DNA of 64,000 nt, taken from Musa acuminata AAA Group. Taxonomy: Eukaryota > Streptophyta > Magnoliopsida > Zingiberales > Musaceae. Under the pieces are notes generated by a model that was not told the origin of the DNA, did not search any database, and saw only the letters and a list, made by a program, of their open reading frames with translations. The translations under genes and the position numbers were made by a program. The stretch lies in contig NC_088355.1 in the NCBI RefSeq assembly GCF_036884655.1, positions 21,764,001-21,828,000 of the forward strand, in the 5' to 3' direction. Position 1 is the stretch's first letter. Each line of letters begins with the position of its first letter. Of this stretch, positions 32,420 through 42,970 are shown piece by piece.

Positions 32420-34020
32420 TTCAGAACATAGAGGCATAGTCACCTGCTCTCTCTTACTCTCATTCCTTCATTTTCTTTTTCAAACACAGTTGTCGCAGCC
32501 ATCGTCGCTACCACTACCATAGTCGTAGTCACGACCGCAACTGCTATCACAACCACAGCGCCTTCCACTACATTACTTCCTTCCTCCCTTCTCTCGTTCC
32601 TATTTTTTCTTTCTTAAACACAACTACCGCAGACACAGCCACCACCACCGCAGCCGCAATCATAGCCACAGCCCCTTTTTTTTTTCCTTTCCTTTCTTTC
32701 TCTTTCCCAAATGCAGCTGCTGCAGCCACCACCGCTGCCGCAGCTACCGCAGCTAATGTCGCAGCCGCAGCCACAGTCACAGCCACGACCGTAGCCTCTT
32801 CTTCCTCCCCTGCTCTGTTTCCTCTCCTTCTCTTCCAGCTGCAGCTACAGCTGCCTCCCTTTCTCCTCTTCCTCTCTTCTTCCCTTTTCCTTTCTCTTTT
32901 TCTTCCTTTCCTTCTCTTCTTTCCTAGCTGCATTGCTGCAGTCGCAACCTCAGCCACGGCCACAGCCTCTTCTTCCTCCTGCTCATCTTCCTCTCCTTCT
33001 TCTCTTCCAACAGCAGCTGCCATCGCCATAGCCGCAACCCCTTCTTCCCCTTCTCTTCTTCCTCTCCTTCCCTTCTTCCTTCCTCTCCCTCTTTCCTTGC
33101 CACAATTGCAGCTGCCACAGCCGCAGCCGCTGCTACTTCTTTCCCTTCTCCTCTTCCTTCTCCTTCCTTTCTTCTTCTTCTCTTCTTCTCTGTCCTCCCC
33201 TTCTTCTCCCCGATGCACAGCAACTCCTCTCCTCTGTTTCCTCTTGCAGAAAACAGAGGTGCCGCCACTTCACCCGCTTCTACTTCTTCTCTTCCTCTTC
33301 TTCTTCTTCTCCTTCTCCTTCTTCTTCTCCTCTTCTTCCCTTCTCCTACCCAACACCCCACACCTTCTCACTGCAGCCCATGCCGCAGCCATCCTTCTCT
33401 TTTTTTTCTTTTTCTCTTCTTCTTTTTCCTCTTCTTCTTCTTCTCCTCCCCAATGCCCCACACCTCCTCTCCTCTGTTTCCGCCTGCAGGAAATAGAGGT
33501 GCTGCAGCCCTAGCTACTGCCACCTCTCGCTCCTCTCCCACTTCCCTCTCTTTTTCTTCTTCTTCTATTCTTCTCTTCTCCCTCTTCTTCCTCCTCTCTT
33601 CTTTTCCTTCTTCTTATTCTTTTCTTCTTCTCCTCTTCTTCCTTTCTCCTCCCCAACGCCCCACAGCTCCTCGCTGCAGCCCTTGCCGCAGCCACCTCCT
33701 CTTTTCTCTCTTCTTCTTCTTCTGCTTCTCTTCTTCTCCTCTTCTTCCCTTCTCCTCCCCGACGCCCCACACATGAACTCCTCTGTTTCCTCCTACACGA
33801 AACAGAGGTGCTGCAGCCCTAGCTGCTGCAGCTATCTCTCTTTCCTCTCCCTCTTCCCTCTCTTTCCTCTCCCTCTTCCCTCTCTTCTTCTTCTTCTTCT
33901 TTTCTTCTCTTCTCCCTTTTCTTCCTCTCTTCTTTTCCCTCTTCTTCTTCTTTTCTTCTCTTCTCCCTCTACTTCTCTTCTTCTTCTCCCCACACCCCAC
34001 CGCTCCTCTCTCTGTTTCTC
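32420..34020. repeat. Pyrimidine-rich low-complexity tract with hairpins
   Basis: More than a kilobase of ctt/cct/ttc-rich DNA, broken by gcagccgcagc stretches. Open frames on both strands here give Arg/Glu/Lys-rich or Ser/Pro/Leu-rich text and are composition artefacts. Short hairpins of the type cctctgtttcc...ggaaacagagg recur (about 33230, 33470, 33780, 34010). The reverse-complement equivalent is purine-rich at 47770-48850. Confidence 0.8.
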
Positions 34021-34187
34021 GAGAAATAGAGAGCGTGGGGGCGGTGGGATAAAACCAAAATTTTTGATTTTTTTTTGTGTAACTTAACAGTTTACTCATT
34101 GAAATTTTTATATTTACATATAGGTCCTTCAATTTATAAATAAATCTTTATTAATAAATTTTCAAAAGTGAGGGATATTACAGGTAC

Positions 34188-34797
34188 CACCCAGACTTGG
34201 CTGTGGTACCGCCCAGTAATGGCGATGGTACCGCCAGTAACTCGAAAATCCGGGATGAGACACTTTTTTGCTCCATTTTTGAAGCCATTGGGGCCTATAA
34301 ATACCCCACCATTTTCTACATGAAAGGGCATGAAAGCATTGGCAGAATCTTAAGTTCTTGAGTCTTAAAGTATTGTAAAAGTCAGAAGAGTTTTCCTCCT
34401 TCATCTCTTAGCCTTGTAACCATCCAAGAAAGAAGAGTGAGACTTGTAAGGGTTGTGTCCTAAACCTGGCAAAAGGAGAAAGAGCTATAAAAGGTGGTTG
34501 GCCTTCACCTATTGAAGGAAGGCCCTTAATGAACGCCGGTAATCTCGACGGAGGAGGAATCCAAAGTGGATGTAGGTCTCATTGACTATACCACTCTAAA
34601 TTCTAATTTGCTTTTCCTTTCGTACAATTACTTTACTGCAAACATCCTTGAGCTTCTTCTTATATTCTTACGAAAGTTTTAAAGTTCAACATCTTTCTTA
34701 AACGATTTGAATCGAGACGAAGTTCATACGAAATCGAATAATTTTTTGCTACACTAATTCACCCCGCCCCCTCTTAGTGTTGCTCTTGATCCTAACA
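34188..34797 (+). repeat. 3' LTR of Sirevirus A, last piece
   Basis: It continues the 5' LTR from about 17690 onward: tccgggatgagacactttt, TATA at 34296-34302, tattgaaggaaggccctta, and the end ctcttgatcctaaca. The next five bases, TAGAT, are the right target duplication. Confidence 0.9.
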
Positions 34798-35244
34798 TAG
34801 ATCTCGAAAGAAAACTGATAGTATAGTTTTTTCGGATAGAAAATGTACGAACTCACGATAATACATCAATAAAATTGAAAAACAGCTCACCATCCAATTT
34901 AAAATCACAAAGGGATACAGAAAGTTCACCACACCCTAAGGAAATTAAACAAGGATATAGAACTGAAAATAAAAGACTCACCACTCAAGGAAGCATCCAA
35001 GAGTTACAAAGTTTAAGCGAGAACTCTAAGAGAGCTTCTGTAAAATATCATCAATTTCTAAAGTCCTTTCTAAGCCCTAAACACCAAAATAAGTACTAAT
35101 ACATGAAACAACCCTTCATGCATAGGAAATTTCGAAATTAAGTGTTCACAACTACTAGTCAACTCATTTAATGTATTCCTTGGTCATGAAGAAAAGCACC
35201 TTGAAGCAATTTTAACTTTGTGCAGCGAATATGCTGATGAGCTG
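34798..35244. other. Unassigned A-rich flank
   Basis: This begins with the TAGAT duplication and continues the target sequence of Sirevirus A. It merges into the region beyond the integrase end of the minus-strand gypsy element, so it may hold part of that element's 3' UTR or LTR. I could not find an LTR terminus, a polypurine tract or a coding region. A 74-codon frame at 34875-35099 has no recognisable motif and I do not call it a gene. Confidence 0.4.
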
Positions 35245-36162
35245 TCATATTTGAGTGGGCTGAGTTGAATAATATGAGGTATCATTTTTTACTGAAAAAA
35301 ATATCATATCATAATTAAGGTTCATATGATCAAATTGTAGTAAATTAAACACTCCCGTGTCATTCTCTCCTGGTTGATAAAGACTTGTCCTCAAGTCCAT
35401 GTTTGATTCGTTAGTATGATTATAAAGAGGACTTAAATTAGCCACATTAAATATTGAGGATACTCCGTAATCTTCAGGTAGCTGAATCTCATAAGCATTT
35501 ATGCTAATTCTCTTAAGCATCTTAAATAGACCATCAACCTTTAGTTTCAATTTTCCAAATTTGCCCAGTGGAAACCTCTCCTTCCTTAGATGAATCTAGA
35601 CCAAATCTCCTACATTAAACTCCTCATGTTTTCTATGTTTGTTGGCAGCTTGCATGTACCTCTCATTTTGCTTCTTAATAGTTGCTTTAACACCCTCATG
35701 CAGCTTCTTTATCTGCTTAGCTCTTTCATCAGCATCTCCACTAAATTGCTTTGTTGTAGAATGAGGGATTAAGTCCAAAGGACTAGCATGATTAGCACCA
35801 TAAACTACCTTAAAAGGACTCTTACCAATACTATGATGCATAGAACGATTGTAGGCAAACTCAATTTATGAAAGAATGAGATCTCACTACTTAATATTAT
35901 TACCAACATAGCTTTTAAGCAAATTTCCCAAGCTTCTATTCATTACCTTAGTTTGCCCATCGGTTTGTACATATGCAAGCGACCGAAATTCAAAGAAGTA
36001 CCCAGCTTTCTCCAAAGAGTTCTCTAAAAATGACTAAGAAATTTTGAATCTCGATCAGACACCATAGTTCTTGGAATAGCATGCAATTTAATAATCTCCA
36101 TACAATATAAATCAGCAATATGAGATACATCATTCGATTTATTACATGGAACAAAGTGAGAC
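35245..36162 (-). pseudogene. Gypsy integrase, C-terminal half, pseudogene
   Basis: Minus-strand text continues the integrase after the LINE insertion: SKMSHFVP-like sequence, IADLY, a catalytic VSDRDSKF block (near 36060), then MHHSIGKSPFKVVYGANHASPLDL (35841 downward), GDLVW-like text and the C-terminal segment KMLKRISINAYEIQLPEDYGVSSIFNVANL. Stops interrupt the part around 35850-36000. No clear chromodomain follows. Its position and motif order fit the integrase half at 37987-38560, with the break exactly at the LINE. Confidence 0.78.
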
Positions 36163-36175
36163 ATTTTTTAGAATC

Positions 36176-37972
36176 TTTTTTTTTTGTAAGTAAAAGTAAA
36201 TTGAATAAGTGTGAAGGTTATACAAATAGCTTTGTTTATACAAGCCATAGACTAAAGCCTGATATCTCATAGAGTAGTCTATAATAGTATACCCTGCCTC
36301 AACGGTGGAATGCTCTCACTCTACAAACTCATCTCCTAGAGTAGTCAAACAAAGAGATAGTCATGACTACATATGCTGTAGACTATGACTCCCAACTGTA
36401 ACCAGCAAATAAAGTGTAGTCATGACTACACATGCTGTAGACTATGACTCCAAACTATAGCCAATAAAAAAATGTAATCTCCAAATATGTCAAGACTACT
36501 TATGGGTACAACACATTAATAATGTAGATAACTACGGGATACATATAATTTTTCAATATCATTCTTAAGATATTTAACTAATAGCAAAATTGAATCTGAT
36601 AAAAATATCTTTCTCTCTTCATGTAAAGTGCTCCATTTTGAGATCGTGCTCCATGATCTTGAGTCTCTAATAATCTCTATCAAAAGTTGAGCATTATTTG
36701 TGTGTCGACACTAAAAGATTTTGCTACATCTTTCCTTCCACATCCACCAAATAGCGCATCTGAAAGTAACCTTTGCTAATTGTGTAAGAGGCCATTTTCT
36801 TTAGAAACATTGCATGAGTTCGCATAATTCTTGATGCAAGTTTGGCTGTGATGGCCTATTGAGTTCAAATCGTCGAATAATCTCCTTCCATATCCATTTA
36901 GTATAGTCATAAACAAAATAGAGGTGGTCAACTTCCTATTGTATAGGAAGGGAGCATCGATTTACATGATAAATTTCTTTTCTCTTCATATTATCTCTTG
37001 TATGTAGTTTATTAAGAAGGGCCTACCATGTGTATAAGGTCAATCCCATGTCCAACTATTTGGGATCCACTTGTTGTTCCTTTGCCCGATTTGATTCCAT
37101 GTTGATGTGGTACTAAATTTGCCATTGTCTAGATAAGCATATCTGAAGAGAGTTAATCCAGATTAAAATAGTTGTAATAGTCGACCAAAGTGATAATTAT
37201 TATGACCCGAGCCTGATGAGCTAACTGGCCTATCAACTTCATTTGGTCTAAACCACTGACCAAAATGCTTAAGCTGAAGTTGATAGTAGTACACTCATCA
37301 GACCCTTATAAGTCATTCTTAGTCTTGCCCACTTTCGATGTGGGACTAATCAGGGATGTTACAATCACCCCCACTCAAAGGCTTGACGTCCTCGTCAAGC
37401 CCTAACATAACCCAGATCAAACCCTAGCATAGTGCATGTGAGGCGTAGCCTAGTGGTGGCTCCACGCCGTGATGAGTCCTCTGACTCCGTCTACGGGTAG
37501 CCCTTTCCTACTCGAACCCCCTCACCATGCCCAAATGCTAGGTCGGCTCTGATACCAAATATTATGACCGGAGCCTGATGGGCTAACTAGCCTATCAACT
37601 TCGTTTGGTCTAATCCACTGACCAAAATGTTTAAGCTGAAGTTGATAGTAGTACACTCATCAGACCTTTATAAGCCAATCTTAATCTTGCCCACTTTCGA
37701 TGTGGGACTAATCACGAGTGTTACAATAACATTTCAAGAGAAACAGGATTAGGGAGACACTATGTACCATTAGCAATGAACCTGGAAACCTTCCAATCTT
37801 TGGGAGCCCCAAGGTGTTTTCGTATTCTATCAACATATAATTGAAATATACTCTTCCCATTCACCTAAGGAACGTACCACATATTAGTACTAGTTCCGGT
37901 AGAAATTACATAGGAAATGTGTTTGATTAGCCAATTCCTTGCCTTTAAAATTCCTTTCCAAGCTATAGAGTG
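36176..37972 (-). mobile_element. LINE copy C, minus strand, inserted in gypsy integrase
   Basis: A T run (36176-36185) marks the reversed poly(A). The 3' UTR has two units of a 59 bp repeat with agtcatgact (36359-36475), then zf-RVT coding remnants (36880-37170), and homology with LINE A to about 37972. Flanking 14-mers attttttagaatct (36163-36176) and atttttgaaaatct (37973-37986) are near-identical and make a plausible LINE target duplication. The copy is 5'-truncated. A TRIM lies within it. Confidence 0.82.
37198..37725 (-). mobile_element. TRIM (terminal-repeat retrotransposon in miniature), 528 bp
   Basis: Direct repeats of equal length (37198-37363 and 37560-37725, 166 bp each) flank 196 bp with no coding capacity. 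On the minus strand each repeat starts TGTAACA and ends TCATAATA, so the terminus is not the usual CA. Next to the right repeat the minus strand reads TGGTATCAGAGC (primer-binding site, about 37546-37557). Next to the left repeat it reads tttgagtgggggtga (polypurine tract, 37364-37379). The flanks ATAAT and ATAAC match the empty site seen in LINEs A and B (gtgataacattt), which gives the target duplication. Confidence 0.9.
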
Positions 37973-37986
37973 ATTTTTGAAAATCT

Positions 37987-38560
37987 ATCAACAACAACCA
38001 TGATAGAATCCTTGTTCCTTTGAGTTTTTAACAGTCCTAAAATAAAATCAAGACTCACATCCTCCCATAGAGCATTTGGCACTAGCAATGGAGTGTGCAA
38101 ACCAGAATTTTATTTTTTTGTTTTTGCCAAATGACACAATTAGCATTGCTTCATATGTCTATCCACATCTCTAAATATTTTAGGCCAATAGAAATTTGAT
38201 TGAATAAGAGCTAGAGTCTTGTCCCTATCAAAATGTCCTCCCAAAACACTACCATGAGCTTCAGCTAGAATTACTTATCTCAAAGAACAAGATGGAACAT
38301 ACAAGGCATTAGCTCGAGAAAGAAAACCATCAAAGATATAAAATTTTTTAAAGGAACCAAATTTATAATTCTACCATATTGAGCTAAAATCTACATCATT
38401 CTCATATAGATTTTTGAACATCTCAAATCCAACAACTTTGACTTCAATTGCTGATAATAAAGAATGCTTTTTGCTCGATGTGTCAACTACATTTTGAATA
38501 TCAGATTTGTGCTTAATTGTAAAGTTATAAGATTGCAAGAACTCCACTCAAGCTGCATGC
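37987..38560 (-). pseudogene. Gypsy integrase, N-terminal half, pseudogene
   Basis: Minus-strand translation shows the zinc-binding domain (GGHFDRDKTLALIQSNFYWPK, then HMKQC, stop, LCHLAK) and the start of the core (VSLDFILGL with the first catalytic Asp, then MVVVDRF). It ends where LINE C was inserted. The stops at the CQ/C boundary and elsewhere show decay. Confidence 0.75.
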
Positions 38561-38602
38561 TTCATGATATGAATATAGAATAAATAGCTTGGCAAGAAGG
38601 TA

Positions 38603-40067
38603 CTAACTCCAATGAGATAAAGCTCGATATATGGCATAAAACTCGTTATCATAGGTAGAATATTTTCTTCTTGTATCATTCAGCTTTTTACTGAAAAAAA
38701 TAATGGGTTTTTCATTTTGACAAAAAACAGTACCAATTCCCATATTAGATGTATCACATTCAACCTCAAACACATTATCAAACTTTGGTAGAACTAAGAG
38801 AGGAGCTTCGGTCACCTTTCTTTTTAAAAACTCAAGCATCATTAGTCTTACTAGTCCATTTGAATTTATCACATTTCAGGCATTTGGTGATTGGAGCGAC
38901 AATAGAACTGAAACCCTTGATGAATATTATGTAAAAGGAAGTTAAGCCATGGAAACTCCTCACATCATGTAATGAAGCAGGTGTTGGGCAATTGAAAATA
39001 GCTTCTACCTTACTTTAATACATCATGATTCCATCTTTTGAAACAACATACCCCAAAAACACAATACTAGAAGTAAAGAAATCACACTTCTTTAGATTAG
39101 CATAAAGCTTTTACTATCTTAAAATAAGAAAGATATTTTTCAAATGATTCAAATGCTCCTCTTCACTCTTGCTATACACCAATATATCGTTAAAGTAAAT
39201 AATAACAAATATTCCAATGCATGGCTTAAGTATGTGATTCATAAATCTCATGAAAGTGCTAGGAGCATTAGATAGCCCAAAATGACTTAACCAACCATTC
39301 ATATAAGCCTTCTCTAGTTTTAAATATTATTTTTCACTCATCTCCAAGCCTCATTCGTATTTGGTGATAGCCACTCCTCAAATCAATTTTAGAGAAAATA
39401 GAAGCACCACATAATTGATCAAGTAAATCATCTAACCTTGGAATGGGAAAACGATAATCCACTGTGATTTTGTTGATAGTGTGGCTGTCCACCCACATTC
39501 TCCAAAAACCATCATTCTTAGGCACCAACAAGGCTAGAACCGCACAAGGACTCATGCTCTCCCGAATTAACCTCTTTTTCACCAATTCATCAACTTGCCT
39601 TTGAAGTTCTTCATGTTCCTTGGAACTCATTTAGTACGTTACCTTATTAGGTAGAACAGATCCCGGAATCGAGATCAATATTAAGTTAGATGTCTCTCAA
39701 AGGTGGAAGGTCATGTGGAATCTCTTCTGGTATAAATAACATCTTGAAATTCCTCTAGGATTGGTTTCATAATTGTCGGTGTCTCCTTATGTTGTTCGTT
39801 CTCCTCTACTACTATTAGGGCCAAAACATTACCATCCTTGTCTAATTCACATTTGCATTCACCATAAGACATAAAAACACTAACTTTCTTTTTTGGTGCA
39901 CTGATTTCGAAAGATTGTAATGGAGCTAAGATAATCTTCTTTTCATTCACCTTAAAAGAATAATTATGTTTATAGCCATCATACAATACCCTTCTTATCA
40001 TAATGCCAAGGTCTTCCCAATAGCAAATGACAAGCATCCATACGAGCAACATCACACCATACTTCAT
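38603..40067 (-). pseudogene. Gypsy protease-RT-RNase H pseudogene
   Basis: From right to left: a segment with the protease-linker wording SFEISAPKKKVSVF (40067-39711), RT fingers and palm ([56 protein letters not shown], 39630-39334), the [15 protein letters not shown] and YFNDILVYS blocks (39302-39114), and RNase H (ECDTSNMGIGTVF, FFSKKLNDTRRKYSTYD, 38872-38603). The catalytic YFDD motif reads YFND, so one RT aspartate is lost in addition to frameshifts and stops. Confidence 0.8.
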
Positions 40068-40280
40068 CTTTATAATATTTACTAATAGAAAACGAAACTA
40101 AACATCTTCTAGTTATTTTTTCGCAACCAACATAATTGGTATGGATGTGGATGAGGGATTGTGTCCAACTTTAGCTTTTGTACCTCTCCAAAGAAACCAT
40201 GTTCTCAAAGCTGTCGCTATCGATGATCACGAAGCATACCTTACCAAGAGAAGTGTATTTAGTGTGAAACACGTTTTTTC

Positions 40281-40935
40281 TCAACTAACTTTCATCCTCG
40301 GCCACATAAGACACTTGTAAGCTATGTTGCAATACAATAGATAAACCATGATCTGCATAAGTAACCTTTCCTCATCTTTATTATATTTTGGTTCATCATT
40401 AGCTTTAAATTCTCCTCCATCACTATGATCTTCAACTAAAGTTATAATCCTCTTATTTGGACAATCTAAAATAATATATTCAAAACCATAACATTTGAAG
40501 TATTTTCGGTCACTTAGGATAGAAGAATTAGGTGTTTTTTTACTACCAGTAGATTCTTCACCATTTTCTTGCACCTTCGATATCATCTTACTTTTGACAG
40601 TAGACTTAGAACTTTCTTCTTTTGTATATCATTCTTTTAAATTATACGGATAACTTCTTTTAAACTTCTATTATTTTTCAACTTTGAATATTGGCTTGCT
40701 CACATCATTCAAAGACCAAGATGACTGTAGTTGAACCACTTTAACAATATTATATTTCAGACCTCCTAAGTATCTTGTAATGGTTTGCTCTTCCGGTTCC
40801 ACATACTCTCCTCTTAACATTAGATTATCGAAATTCTACAGTGTACTCCTCCAGAAATCATGAATTTTAAGAAAGATCTCTTGCCTATAATTATGAGGTA
40901 AATATTTTCTTTTCAACTCCTGTTTTACTTTTTTT
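40281..40935 (-). pseudogene. gag: Gypsy gag pseudogene, N-terminus missing
   Basis: Minus-strand text shows the end of a retrotransposon gag domain (PHNYRQEIFLKIHDF, then EPEEQTITRYLGGLKYNIVKVV, 40920-40690). Next comes a Lys/Ser-rich linker and a CCHC-like knuckle (KYFKCYGFEYIILDCPNKR, near 40500). The start of gag is lost at about 40935, where the tandem-repeat block begins. Confidence 0.7.
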
Positions 40936-41776
40936 CCCTATCACAATTTTACTTTTTTTCCTCACGTTCTCTTTATTTCTTCATATTTTCCTAAAAAAAA
41001 TAAAAAAAATTTGACTTTCTTTTGTTCGGTGGTATTTGTGAATGGCAATCGGCGTCCAACGCGAACAAAAGAGCATAGATCTCTCATCGCCGTTTCTCTT
41101 CTTCCTCTTCTCGCCTCTCTGCCAGCGGGAACAGAGGAGGGGGAAATTGGGCTGATTTAGCGATCGGTGAATGGAGGAGAGAACTCCATTACTGTCGGCA
41201 CTGCTCACCTCCTTCCTCTTCTCATCGGGGAAAAGGGGCCCGGCGTTGTGATCGGCCACCCCCATTTTTTTTCCTCTCCATCGGCGAAGGGGGAGAAACA
41301 GTAAAGAAGAAACGTCAAGAAACGCAACAGTGAAACTGCGCGCAGCCTTATGCTGCTCCGTTCCCTCTGCTCTTCTCCTCTTTGTGGAACAGAGGGGAAG
41401 AGGTTGGGGTAGATCGGCATCCAGCGCGAACAAAGGAGGAGCAGAGATCTCTCATCACCCTTTCTCTTCTTCCTTTTCTCGCCTCCCTGCCAGCGGGAAC
41501 AGAGGGGGAAACTGGGCTGATTTGGCGATCGGTGAAGGGAGGAGAGAACTCCATTACTGTCGGGACTGCTCTCCTCCTTCCTCTTCTCGTCGAGGAAAAG
41601 GGGCCCAGCGCTGTGATCGGCCAACCCCCTTTTTTTTCCTCTCCATTGGCGAAGGGAGGAAGTGAAGGGGGAGAAACAGTGAAGAAGAAACTTCAAGAAA
41701 AGCAACAGTATAACTGCGCGCAGCCGAGAACAGAGAGGGGAAAACTGGGCTGATTCGGCGATAAGCGAAGGAAGGA
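40936..41776. repeat. GC-rich tandem repeat block of about 360 bp units
   Basis: Two long units start near 41050 and 41412 (shared words: cgcgaacaaa, agatctctcatc, ctgccagcgggaacagag, gcgatcggtga, ggggcccggcg/ggggcccagcg, cttttttttcctctccat), and a third partial unit runs from 41725 to 41776. Frames open on both strands here encode low-complexity text and I do not call them genes. The origin is unknown; an LTR or 5' leader of a TE is likely. The gypsy LTR at 41777 begins directly after it. Confidence 0.65.
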
Positions 41777-42132
41777 TATTAGAACCCTTACAGATTTTAA
41801 ACTTGGGATTGATCTCTTTAGGGGATCGGTCTCTTTAGAACTCCGGGTTTCTCCCTCCAAGTTTCTGCTCAAAGGCGGTAGAAAAAATTTATCTATTGCT
41901 TAAGAAAAGAGAATGAATACATGGCTATTTATAGGGCTTCTAAACCCTAACTCCGAATATGACTCCTACTCAAAACTCTTATTCCCTTATAACTCCTAAT
42001 TCTTCTCTAAGAAAAAACCTCCTAATCCTAGCCCCCTTCTTCATCTCTTTAATAGGATAATAGGAGTTGGCTTAAATAGGTTTTACATGAATGTCCCTCT
42101 CAATTAGGACTTTCCTAGCTAGAGTCCTAACA
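41777..42132 (-). repeat. 3' LTR of gypsy element 2
   Basis: On the minus strand it starts TGTTAGGACTCTAGC and ends gggttctaata, 356 bp. It is colinear with the gypsy-1 LTRs at 42516-42953 and 47368-47763 (shared: ctatttatagggcttctaaaccctaact, ttctctaagaaaaaacctcct). It is followed by gacc and then the target duplication of the Tekay-like solo LTR. Confidence 0.85.
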
Positions 42133-42515
42133 GACCCACTGTAATATCCCTCACTTTTGAAAATTATTAATACAGATTTATTTATAAATCGGAGGACCTA
42201 TATGTAAATATAAAAATTTCAAGGACTAAACTGTTAAGTTACAAAAAGAAAAAAATAAAGGAAAACCAAAAATTTTGGTTTTATCCCACCGCCTCCCACG
42301 CTCTCTGTTTCTCGAACAGAGAGAGGAGCGGTGGGGCATAGGGAGAATAAGAGAGGAAGAAGAGGAAGAAGAGAAGAAGAGAAGAAGAAGAGAGGAGGGT
42401 AGCTATGGCAAGGCTGCAGCGAGGAGGTGTGTGGCGTTGGGGAGGAAAAGGGAAGAGGAGAAGAAGAGAAGGAGAAGAAGAGGGAAAAGAGAGGGAAGAG
42501 GGAGAGGAGCAAGAG

Positions 42516-42953
42516 TGTTAGAACCCTTGCAGATTCTAAACTTGGGGTTGATCCCTTTAGGGGATCGGTCTCCTTGGAACTCTATAGGGGTTCCTCCCTC
42601 CAAGTTGCTGCTCAAAGACTGCAGAAAAGATTCATCTATTGCTTATCAAAAGAGAAGGAATACATGGCTATTTATAGGGCTTCTAAACCCTAACTCCTAA
42701 TAGGACTCCTACTTAAGACTCTTACTTCTAACCAACTCCTAATAGGACTCCTACTCAAGACTCCTATTCCCTTACAACTCCTAATTCTTCTCTAAGAAAA
42801 AACCTCCTACATGAATGCCTCTCTAAATTAGGACCCTCCTAGCTAGAGTCCTAACAGAATGTCCCTCTCAATTAGGACTCTCCTAGCTAGAGTCCTAACA
42901 GTTTTACATGAATGTCCCTCTCAATTAGGACTCTCCAAGCTAGAGTCCTAACA
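42516..42953 (-). repeat. 3' LTR of gypsy 1
   Basis: On the minus strand it starts TGTTAGGACTCTAGC and ends gggttctaaca, 438 bp. The start region carries repeated copies of the word agctagagtcctaaca (near 42840, 42885 and 42938), that is, tandem duplication of the LTR terminus. The minus-strand polypurine tract (gaagagggcgggtc) is at 42954-42967. Confidence 0.9.
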
Positions 42954-42970
42954 GACCCGCCCTCTTCAAA

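Larger units (their letters stand above)
30086..34182 (-). repeat. Solo LTR of a Tekay-like element (long subtype, minus strand)
   Basis: On the minus strand it starts TGTAATATCCCTCAC (34182) and ends ggggcgtaaca (30086), 4,097 bp. It has the same termini and block order as the plus-strand solo LTR at 42140-51854. Flanking five bases are TGTAC on the left and GGTAC on the right, a likely target duplication with one change. No internal region is attached, so it is a solo LTR left by LTR-LTR recombination. Inside are an about 30 bp tandem repeat (30790-31060) and a long pyrimidine-rich tract (32420-34020). Confidence 0.85.
17087..34797 (+). mobile_element. Complete Sirevirus A with two nested insertions
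   Basis: The 5' LTR is 17087-18245. The 3' LTR is in three pieces (24220-24824, 30015-30085, 34188-34797). The flanking five bases TAGAT occur directly before 17087 and directly after 34797, a perfect target duplication that proves the two distant ends belong to one insertion. With the nested elements removed, the element is about 8.4 kb, a normal Sirevirus size. Gag-pol is complete in domain order but broken by frameshifts and stops. The insertion target is sequence next to LINE B. Confidence 0.92.
35245..40935 (-). mobile_element. Decayed gypsy element (chromovirus-like, minus strand)
   Basis: Right to left the order is gag (40935-40281), protease region (40067-39711), RT (39630-39114), RNase H (38872-38603), integrase zinc and core (38560-37987), then, beyond a LINE insertion, the rest of integrase (36162-35245). 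LTRs are not recognised at either end. The RT and integrase wording ([40 protein letters not shown]) resembles CRM-type chromoviruses as I remember them, but the clade is not secure. Confidence 0.75.

Noticed and set aside
32568..34132. Several overlapping frames with Arg/Glu/Lys-rich or Ser/Leu/Pro-rich products
   Set aside because: Composition artefact of the pyrimidine-rich LTR tract; all frames are open for lack of stop-forming bases.
41050..41753. Frames on both strands in the GC-rich repeat block as exons
   Set aside because: Products are low-complexity and differ between the two repeat units; no splice-supported structure or domain is seen.
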